DNA of 49,544 nucleotides from Cellulomonas hominis (GTDB taxonomy: Bacteria > Actinomycetota > Actinomycetes > Actinomycetales > Cellulomonadaceae). Both the position numbers and the translations under genes were made by a program. Where the stretch lies: positions 1-49,544 of the forward strand of contig NZ_SZYE01000007.1 in assembly GCF_005239125.1 (NCBI RefSeq), given 5' to 3'. Of this stretch, positions 43,691-49,544 are shown piece after piece. Every line of letters begins with the position of its first letter. The first letter of the stretch is position 1. Below the pieces are notes generated by a model that saw nothing but the letters and a program-made list of their open reading frames with translations, made no database searches and had not been told where the DNA came from.

Positions 43691-44472
43691 GCGTCGCGCT
43701 CGCGCGGTTCCGCGGCGCGCTGGCGCGCCCGTGGGTCGGCGGCACCGTCGGCATCGTGCTGCTGATCGCCCTGTGGTGGGCGATGACCGCGAACCTGGAG
43801 AACAGCACGTCGTTCCCGTCGCCGGTGGACGTGGCCCGCTCCGCGGTCGCGGACGGCTGGCCGTTCTACGAGGCGAACGTCGTCCCGACGCTGACCCGCG
43901 CCGCCCAGGGCTACCTGTGGGGCAACCTCGCCGGCCTGGCGCTGGCGGCGGTCGTGCTGGTCGTGCCGCGGCTGGAGGACGTGATCACCCAGCTCGGCGT
44001 GATCTCGGCGTGCCTGCCGGTCACCGCGATCGGCCCGATCGTCATGGTCATCTTCGGGGGCCGCGCCTCGTCGATCTTCCTGGGCGCCCTGCTCGTCTTC
44101 TTCACCACGCTCGTCGGCGCCGTCCTCGGGATGCGCTCCGCGAGCCGCAGCTCGCTGGACCTCGTCGCCGCGTACGGCGGCGGCCGGTGGACGCAGATCC
44201 GCAAGGTCCAGCTCATGTCGGCGCTGCCGGCGATCGTCACCGCCCTGCAGGTGGCGGTCCCGGCAGCGCTGCTCGGCGCCGTCGTCGGGGAGTACCTCGG
44301 CGGCATCGACGCGGGCATCGGCGTGGCGCTCAACGCGGCGCAGCGCCAGATCCAGCCCGACCGGGTGTGGGCGCTGAGCATCCTGGCCGGTCTGATCGCG
44401 CTCGGCGGCTACGCGCTCGTCGGGCTGGTCGGGCGGGTCCTGACCCCCTGGGCGAAGGAGACGCGCGGATGA
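43687..44472 (+). CDS. ABC transporter permease (SsuC/ThiX type), first of two
   Basis: A 261-residue channel subunit with six hydrophobic segments and the coupling loop [24 protein letters not shown] (about 159-182), the EAA motif of BPD_transp_1 proteins. [16 protein letters not shown] after the first helix is usual for nitrate/sulfonate/thiamine-precursor permeases. It overlaps both neighbours by 4 bp. A second, different permease follows, so the channel is probably a heterodimer. Confidence 0.9.
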   Translation: MSVALARFRGALARPWVGGTVGIVLLIALWWAMTANLENSTSFPSPVDVARSAVADGWPFYEANVVPTLTRAAQGYLWGNLAGLALAAVVLVVPRLEDVITQLGVISACLPVTAIGPIVMVIFGGRASSIFLGALLVFFTTLVGAVLGMRSASRSSLDLVAAYGGGRWTQIRKVQLMSALPAIVTALQVAVPAALLGAVVGEYLGGIDAGIGVALNAAQRQIQPDRVWALSILAGLIALGGYALVGLVGRVLTPWAKETRG

Positions 44473-45260
44473 GCGGCGGGACGGGGCGGTTCATCGGCCG
44501 CCGGGTCTGGACGCTGGGGCTGGCGGTCGTCGTCGCGCTCGCGGTGTGGGTCGCCGTGCTCGAGGTGTTCGACGTCAGCCCGCTCATCGGCAAGCGACCG
44601 TGGGACGTGTTCGACTACGTCGTCACCGCCGAGGGCGCCGCCGAGCACCGCGCGACGATCGCCGCCGACCTCGCGGTCACGGTGCGGGACGCCGGCATCG
44701 GGTACGTCGTCGGCCTCGCCGCGGCGTTCGGCCTCGCGGTCGTGTTCTGCGTGTCGCCGGTGCTGGAGCGCATCGTCATGCCGACCGCGATGGTGCTGCG
44801 GTCGATCCCGCTCGTCGTGCTCACGCCGCTGATCACGCTGATCTTCGGCATCGGGCAGGCCGGCGTGACCGCCATCGTGATCCTCGTGGTGTTCCTGCCG
44901 GCGCTGGCGAACATCCTGTACGGCCTGCGCAGCGTCTCGGGCGAGCACCGGGACCTGGTGCTCGCGTACGGCGGCTCGTCGTGGACGGTGCTGCGCAAGG
45001 TCGCCCTGCCGGCGGCCGTGCCGTCGACGCTCGCCTCCGCGCGGATCGCGGTCCCGTCGGCGGTCACCGGCGCGATGATCGCCGAGTGGCTGTCGACCGG
45101 CGAGGGCCTGGGCGGGGCCATCTCGAAGGCGGCGGGCTCGTTCGGCTACGACGCGATGTGGGCCTCCGCGATCACCGTCGCGGCCGTGACGATGCTCGCC
45201 TACGCGGTGCTGAGTGTCGTGGACACCCTGGTGCAGGAGCGGATCGGGCAGCTGTCGTGA
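44469..45260 (+). CDS. ABC transporter permease, second of two
   Basis: A 263-residue six-helix permease with its own EAA loop LAYGGSSWTVLRKVALPAAVPSTLASARIAV (about 160-190) and FGIGQAGVTAIVILVVFLPALAN. It is distinct from the first permease along its whole length. Two-permease NMT1 systems are known for riboflavin (RibXY) and some pyrimidine or thiamine precursors, whereas sulfonate and taurine systems use one. ATGA and GTGA overlaps join it to its neighbours. Confidence 0.9.
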   Translation: MSGGTGRFIGRRVWTLGLAVVVALAVWVAVLEVFDVSPLIGKRPWDVFDYVVTAEGAAEHRATIAADLAVTVRDAGIGYVVGLAAAFGLAVVFCVSPVLERIVMPTAMVLRSIPLVVLTPLITLIFGIGQAGVTAIVILVVFLPALANILYGLRSVSGEHRDLVLAYGGSSWTVLRKVALPAAVPSTLASARIAVPSAVTGAMIAEWLSTGEGLGGAISKAAGSFGYDAMWASAITVAAVTMLAYAVLSVVDTLVQERIGQLS

Positions 45261-46876
45261 CCGACGTGACGCTGGTGCTGCGCGGCGGGACCGTCGTCGA
45301 CGGCACCGGCGCGGCACCGGTCGTCGCCGACGTCCTCGTCGCCGGCGACCGGGTCGCGGCCGTCGGCGCCGGCCTCGCCGCCACGGCGCCCGCCGCGGCG
45401 CGCGTGGTCGACGCCGCCGGGCTCGTCGTCGCGCCGGGGTTCATCGACGCGCACACCCACTCCGACGTCGTGCCGTTCATGGCCCAGCCGCAGCCGTTCA
45501 AGGTGCTGCAGGGCGTCACCACCGAGGTGGTCGGCAACTGCGGGAACTCCGCGGCGCCGCTGGTGGACGAGCGCGCGGTCGAGCTGCACCGGCCGATCTC
45601 GTCGACCGTCGCCGCCGGGGTGTCCTCCTGGCCGCGGACGTTCGGGGAGTACCTGGACGCGGTCGAGGAGCACGGCCCGACGACGCACGTCGCCTCCCTG
45701 GTCGGGCACCACACGCTGCGGATCAGCGCGAACGGCATGGCCGAGCGGCTCGCGCCGCGCGCGCTGGACCGGATGGCGGAGCTGGCGGACGCCGCGTTCG
45801 CGGACGGCGCGTTCGGGTTCTCGACCGGGCTGATCTACGCGCCGGGGGTGTACGCGGACACCGACGAGGTCGCCGCGCTGGCCGCCGTCGCCGCCCGCTG
45901 GGGCCGGCCGTACGCCACGCACATGCGCGACGAGGGCGACGGCCTCGCGGCGTCGCTGGCGGAGACGTTCGAGGTCGCGCGGCGGACCGGGGTCCGGGTG
46001 CAGGTGTCGCACTGCAAGGCGGCGGGCCGCCGGAACCACGGCCGGGCCGGCGAGCTGCTCGCCGCGCTCCGCGCCGCGCGCGCGGCGGGGATCGACGCGC
46101 ACGGCGACGCCTACCCGTACACGACGGGGGAGAGCTTCCTCACCGCGCTGCTGCCGGCCGAGGCGCAGGTGGGCGGGCGGCCGGAGCTGGTGCGCCGGCT
46201 GGCCGACCCCGCGACGCGCGCGGCCCTGCTCGCCCGGGCCCTCGCCGGCGGCCCCGGCGCCGGCTCGTGGACCCAGACCACCGCGGCGGGCGTGCTGCTG
46301 AGCATGCACACCGACGCGTCGCTGCTGGGCCGGAGCGTCGCCGACGTCGCCGCCGAGCGAAGCCTGACGGCCTGGGACGCCCTGTGCGACCTCGTGCTCG
46401 CCGACCCCGGCGCGATGATGGTCTACGAGCTGATGGCCGAGGACGACGTGCGCGCGATCCTGGCGGACCCGCTGATCGCGATCGGCTCGGACAACTCGGT
46501 GCCCGTGGGCAACGCGCACCAGCGCGGCTGGGGCTGCTTCCCGACCGTGCTCGGCCGGTACGTGCGCGACCTCGGCGTGCTCGACCTGGCGGAGGCGGTG
46601 CGCAAGATGACGTCGCTGCCCGCCGACGTGCTGGGGCTGCCCGACCGCGGGCGGCTGGTGCCGGGCGCGATCGCCGACGTCGCGGTGGTCGACCCGGCCA
46701 CGGTCGGGCACCCGGGGACGCCGCAGCGGCCGTGGGAGCGGCCCACCGGCGTCGTGTGCACGGTGCTGGCCGGGACCGTCGTCGTGGACGGCGGGGAGTT
46801 CACCGGCGCCCGGGCCGGGCGGGTGCTGCGCGCGGGCCGGCCGGAGCCCGCCGGGCGCGCGGGGGTGCGCGCGTGA
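45257..46876 (+). CDS. N-acyl-D-amino-acid deacylase (D-aminoacylase family)
   Basis: A 539-residue zinc hydrolase of the amidohydrolase superfamily that frees a D-amino acid from its N-acyl form. The metal site is complete against known D-aminoacylases: H66 and H68 (DAHTHSD), C95 (GNCGNS), H222 (ATHMRDEG), H252 (VSHCKAAG), D412 (IGSDNSVP). A small beta-sandwich is formed by both termini (LRGGTVVDGTG and VLAGTVVVDGGEF). It lacks a signal peptide, so it acts after import. It is linked by 4-bp overlaps to the transporter and the PLP enzyme. The exact N-acyl substrate is not readable. Confidence 0.88.
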   Translation: MTDVTLVLRGGTVVDGTGAAPVVADVLVAGDRVAAVGAGLAATAPAAARVVDAAGLVVAPGFIDAHTHSDVVPFMAQPQPFKVLQGVTTEVVGNCGNSAAPLVDERAVELHRPISSTVAAGVSSWPRTFGEYLDAVEEHGPTTHVASLVGHHTLRISANGMAERLAPRALDRMAELADAAFADGAFGFSTGLIYAPGVYADTDEVAALAAVAARWGRPYATHMRDEGDGLAASLAETFEVARRTGVRVQVSHCKAAGRRNHGRAGELLAALRAARAAGIDAHGDAYPYTTGESFLTALLPAEAQVGGRPELVRRLADPATRAALLARALAGGPGAGSWTQTTAAGVLLSMHTDASLLGRSVADVAAERSLTAWDALCDLVLADPGAMMVYELMAEDDVRAILADPLIAIGSDNSVPVGNAHQRGWGCFPTVLGRYVRDLGVLDLAEAVRKMTSLPADVLGLPDRGRLVPGAIADVAVVDPATVGHPGTPQRPWERPTGVVCTVLAGTVVVDGGEFTGARAGRVLRAGRPEPAGRAGVRA

Positions 46877-48093
46877 CCGGCCGGCACACCGCCGCGGCCG
46901 GGACCCCGGCCGGGGGCACCGCCGCCGTCGCCGCCGCGGACCTCGAGCTGCCCGCCATGCTGCTGCGCGACGACGCGATCGCGCACAACCTCCGCGCGAT
47001 GGCCGACTGGTGCCGCGCCGCGGGCGTCCAGCTCGCGCCGCACGCCAAGACGCACATGTCCCGCGACCTGGTCCGCCGGCAGACCGCCGCCGGCGCGTGG
47101 GGGTTCACCGCCGCGACCCCCGCGCAGGTCCGCACGCTCGCCGGCTGGGGCGTGGGCCGGGTGCTGCACGCGAACGTGCTGGTCGACCGCGGGTCGATCG
47201 CCTGGGTGGCCGAGCACCTGCTCGCCGCCGGCTCGGCCACCGAGTACCTCTGCTACGTCGACAGCGACGCCGGGCTGGACCTGCTGCTCGCCGAGCTCGA
47301 CCGGCTCCGGCCCGACCGGCCGCTGCCGCTGCTGCTCGAGCTCGGCTTCCCCGGCGGCCGCACCGGCGTGCGCGACGACGTCGCCGCGCTCGCGCTGGCC
47401 GGGCGGGTCGCCGCGGCGGAGCGGGTCCGGCTCGCGGGCGTCGCGGCGTTCGAGGGCCTGATGCCCGTCGGCGACGACCCCGGTGCGCCGCCCGGCGCGG
47501 CCGACCTGCTCGCCCGCGTGCGGGCGCTCCTCACGGCGGTCACCGAGCAGGGGCTGGTGGCGGGCGTGCCCGTCGTCACCGCGGGCGGCTCGTCGTACTT
47601 CGACCTGGTGGCGCGCGAGCTCGGGCCGGCGATGTGGGACCGTCCGGTCACCACGGTGCTGCGGTCCGGCTGCTACGTCACGCACGACCACGGCGTGTAC
47701 CGGCGCACCTCGCCGCTGGGCGCCGACCGGGGGAGCGCCGCGCTGCGGCCCGCGTTCGAGCTGCGGGCGTCCGTGCTGTCGGCGCCGGAGGACGGGCTGG
47801 TGATCGCCGGGTTCGGGCGCCGCGAGGTGCCGACGGACGACCGGCTGCCGGTCGTGCTGGGCGTGGCGGCGGCCGCGGCGGACACCCCGGCCCCCGACGT
47901 GCGCGGCTGGCGGGTCACCGGCGTCAACGACCACCACGCGTTCCTCCGGGTGCCGCCGGGCACCCGCGTCGCCCCGGGTACCGTGCTGCGGCTGGGGATC
48001 AGCCACCCCTGCGGCGCGTTCGACCGGTGGCGGCACCTCCCGCTCGTGGACGCCGCGGACCGCGTGATCGGCGAGATCACCCCCCGCCTCTAG
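46873..48093 (+). CDS. D-threonine aldolase / D-serine dehydratase-like PLP enzyme
   Basis: A 406-residue fold-type III PLP enzyme. The alanine-racemase-like barrel starts at about 25, with the PLP lysine K59 in PHAKTHMS; ELGFPGGRTG and TAGGSSYFD bind phosphate. The C-terminal domain holds the zinc pair H378 and C380 (SHPCGAF), which distinguishes D-threonine aldolases and eukaryotic-type D-serine dehydratases from alanine racemase. It would cleave a D-beta-hydroxy amino acid to glycine and an aldehyde, or deaminate D-serine. Coming right after the deacylase (4-bp overlap), it is the logical next step for a released D-amino acid. Confidence 0.85.
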   Translation: MTGRHTAAAGTPAGGTAAVAAADLELPAMLLRDDAIAHNLRAMADWCRAAGVQLAPHAKTHMSRDLVRRQTAAGAWGFTAATPAQVRTLAGWGVGRVLHANVLVDRGSIAWVAEHLLAAGSATEYLCYVDSDAGLDLLLAELDRLRPDRPLPLLLELGFPGGRTGVRDDVAALALAGRVAAAERVRLAGVAAFEGLMPVGDDPGAPPGAADLLARVRALLTAVTEQGLVAGVPVVTAGGSSYFDLVARELGPAMWDRPVTTVLRSGCYVTHDHGVYRRTSPLGADRGSAALRPAFELRASVLSAPEDGLVIAGFGRREVPTDDRLPVVLGVAAAAADTPAPDVRGWRVTGVNDHHAFLRVPPGTRVAPGTVLRLGISHPCGAFDRWRHLPLVDAADRVIGEITPRL

Positions 48094-48171
48094 GGCGCCG
48101 CCGCGCCCGCCCGACCACCGCCGGGGCCCGACCGGACCCGGCCCGCACCACCCGCGAAGGACCCGATCGCC

Positions 48172-49380
48172 ATGACCGACAGCACCCCCGAGCACGTCCT
48201 CGACGGCCTCCCGCTCTGGGACGGCGAGCGCGAGGTCGGCCCCGCCCGCCTCGTCTGGTCGGGCGACGAGATCCTCGCCGTCGACCAGGCGCCGGCGCGG
48301 CACGCGGACCTCAGCGTCGTCCCGGGCCTGGTCGACACGCACGTGCACCTCGGCTACCCGGCGGGCGGCCCTGCCGCGGACCCGTCGGCGTGGCCGATCC
48401 TCACCCCGCCGGAGGAGCGCTCGCTGCACGTCGCCGCCAACGCGCTGCGCTGCGCCCGCGCCGGCGTGACCACGGTGCGCGACCTGGCCGCCGACTCGAT
48501 CCAGCTCGCCGTCGGCCGCGCGTTCGACTCCGGGGTGCTCGCCGGGCCGCGGCTGCTGTCGCACGGCCAGGTCGGCATGACCGCCGGGCACGGCGACCTG
48601 TTCGTCCCGCCGCACTACCCGCACCGGCCGCCGACCGCCGACAGCCCCGACGAGTGCCGCCGGCTGGTCCGCGTCTGGGCCCGGTCCGGGGCGGCGGGTG
48701 TGAAGATCTACACCTCCGGCGGCGTGCTCTCCATGGGCGACAAGGTCGGCTGGCGGAACCAGACCACCGAGGAGATCCGCACCACGGTCGACGAGGCGCA
48801 CGCGCTCGGCATGCTGGTCGCCGCGCACACGCACTCCGCCGAGGGGCTCGACATCGCGCTCGCCGAGGGCGTCGACTCGATCGAGCACGGCACCGCGATC
48901 GCCGAGCAGCACGTCGCGGCCCTCGTGGAGCGCGATCTGCCCGTCGCGCCGACGCTGCTGATCAACGACATCATCGCCGAGGCCCGCCGCCCGGTGTCCG
49001 CCGAGGCGCAGGCGAAGGCCCGCGACGTCGTCGCGCTCCGGGACGCCGGGTTCGCCCGCGCGGCCGAGGCGGGCGTCCGGTTCGTGCTCGGCACCGACGC
49101 CTCCGGGCAGTTCGTCGGGTTCGGCGACCAGATGGAGGAGGTCCGCGCGATGGCGGCGATGTTCGGCTGGACGCCCGCCCGGGCGCTCGCCGCCGCCACC
49201 TCGGACGCGGCCGACGCGATCCGGATGGGGTCGGTCACCGGCCGGCTCCGCCCCGGGCTGGGCAGCGACTTCGTCGTGCTGCGCGGCCGGCCCTGGGAGG
49301 ACGTCGACGCGCTGCGGGTGGAGAACATCGTCGCCGTGGTGTCGCGCGGCCGGGTCGTCGCCGGCGCGCTGCCGGCCTGA
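48172..49380 (+). CDS. Metal-dependent amidohydrolase (prolidase/imidazolonepropionase-like)
   Basis: A 402-residue amidohydrolase. Ligands are H57 and H59 (DTHVHLG), K178 as the probable carboxylated bridging lysine (VKIYTSGG), H219 (AAHTHS), H239 (SIEHG) and D309 (GTDASG). The fold subgroup includes Xaa-Pro dipeptidases, N-acyl-Pro hydrolases and imidazolonepropionase-like enzymes; its GQVGMTAGHGDLF segment is characteristic of the group. It starts 78 nt after the PLP enzyme, with no terminator seen, so it probably belongs to the same transcript. A second amide-cleaving step is the likely role. Confidence 0.87.
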   Translation: MTDSTPEHVLDGLPLWDGEREVGPARLVWSGDEILAVDQAPARHADLSVVPGLVDTHVHLGYPAGGPAADPSAWPILTPPEERSLHVAANALRCARAGVTTVRDLAADSIQLAVGRAFDSGVLAGPRLLSHGQVGMTAGHGDLFVPPHYPHRPPTADSPDECRRLVRVWARSGAAGVKIYTSGGVLSMGDKVGWRNQTTEEIRTTVDEAHALGMLVAAHTHSAEGLDIALAEGVDSIEHGTAIAEQHVAALVERDLPVAPTLLINDIIAEARRPVSAEAQAKARDVVALRDAGFARAAEAGVRFVLGTDASGQFVGFGDQMEEVRAMAAMFGWTPARALAAATSDAADAIRMGSVTGRLRPGLGSDFVVLRGRPWEDVDALRVENIVAVVSRGRVVAGALPA

Positions 49381-49388
49381 CCGGCGGG

Positions 49389-49394
49389 CAGGAT
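49389..49394 (+). promoter_or_regulatory. -10 element of the last gene (leaderless)
   Basis: CAGGAT followed by 7 nt and ATG at 49402. Confidence 0.45.
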
Positions 49395-49401
49395 GTCCGG
49401 C

Positions 49402-49544
49402 ATGCCGACCCGCGCCCCCGCCCGGACCCGGGGCGTCCTCGCCCGGGCGACCGCCCTCGCGGCGCTGCCCGCGCTCCTGCTCGCGGCGTGCGGGCCGTCG
49501 GGCGACCCCGACCCCGACCCCGAGCCCGCGGCGCGGACCACGTC
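49402..49544 (+). CDS. Lipoprotein, partial (runs off the window)
   Basis: The first 47 codons of a secreted lipoprotein. A basic start MPTRAPARTRGV is followed by a hydrophobic stretch and the lipobox LLAAC at about residues 26-30, then a Gly/Ser/Asp-Pro repeat linker (DPDPDPEP). No stop occurs before the window end. The start ATG is chosen over one nine bases upstream because of the CAGGAT element. What the mature domain does cannot be seen; being next to a transporter operon, it could be another binding protein. Confidence 0.7.
   Translation, partial: MPTRAPARTRGVLARATALAALPALLLAACGPSGDPDPDPEPAARTT

Overview
The window is very GC-rich DNA with many GTG starts, 4-bp start/stop overlaps (ATGA or GTGA) and many genes that appear to be read from leaderless mRNAs (a TANNNT-like -10 hexamer 6-7 nt before the start codon). 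Gene content (prfB-ftsE-ftsX-M23-smpB, one-piece ssrA, DUF222-HNH nuclease, OmpR-type two-component system, PucR regulator) points to an actinobacterium, most likely Micrococcales of a Cellulomonas-like type. The genus is inference from gene order and style, not from a search.

Layout. 1-4.1 kb (minus strand): OmpR-type response regulator and short-loop histidine kinase, followed by an ABC-2 exporter (ATPase and permease). The first 116 bases are a perfect inverted copy of the permease 3' region, with a UUCG-capped terminator between the arms. 4.2-6.6 kb: two overlapping DUF21/CBS (CNNM/CorC-type) membrane proteins. 6.9-8.8 kb: a VanY-like M15 peptidase, an intergenic repeat cluster and an aldose epimerase. 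8.9-13.8 kb: core block prfB (no frameshift), ftsE, ftsX, an EnvC-like M23 peptidase and smpB. 13.9-21.1 kb: DUF255 thioredoxin-fold protein, two alpha/beta hydrolases, NDH-2, an ATP-dependent DNA ligase and a histidine phosphatase. 21.2-23.9 kb: an ABC-2 exporter facing a TetR regulator, with three matching operators between them. 23.9-25.1 kb: a DUF6328-like membrane protein and ssrA (tmRNA), whose tag reads ADNKRTDFALAA. 25.1-26.0 kb: a divergent MarR/VOC pair with two matching palindromes that cover both start sites. 26.0-36.9 kb: mixed genes, namely a membrane-anchored PemK/MazF-like protein, DUF429, an AlkZ-like glycosylase, an FAD oxidoreductase, two DUF1905 proteins, DUF222-HNH, an aldo/keto reductase, a small membrane protein facing a LysR regulator, an FAD amine-oxidase-like enzyme, and a VOC protein preceded by a perfect Crp-type site. 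36.9-38.3 kb: a NYN-LOTUS RNase-like protein.

38.3-49.4 kb is the most coherent accessory system. A PucR activator and a PPC/DUF296 plus adenine-deaminase-like pair stand opposite a seven-gene run: NMT1-type lipoprotein, ATPase, two different permeases, N-acyl-D-amino-acid deacylase, and D-threonine-aldolase/D-serine-dehydratase-like PLP enzyme, all linked by 4-bp overlaps, then a metal-dependent amidohydrolase after a 78-nt gap. The run is preceded by a 40-codon leader ORF with a strong ribosome-binding site that stops one base before the lipoprotein start. The set looks like uptake and stepwise hydrolysis of an N-acylated or cyclic nitrogen compound; the substrate cannot be read from the sequence. 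The window ends inside a new lipoprotein gene.
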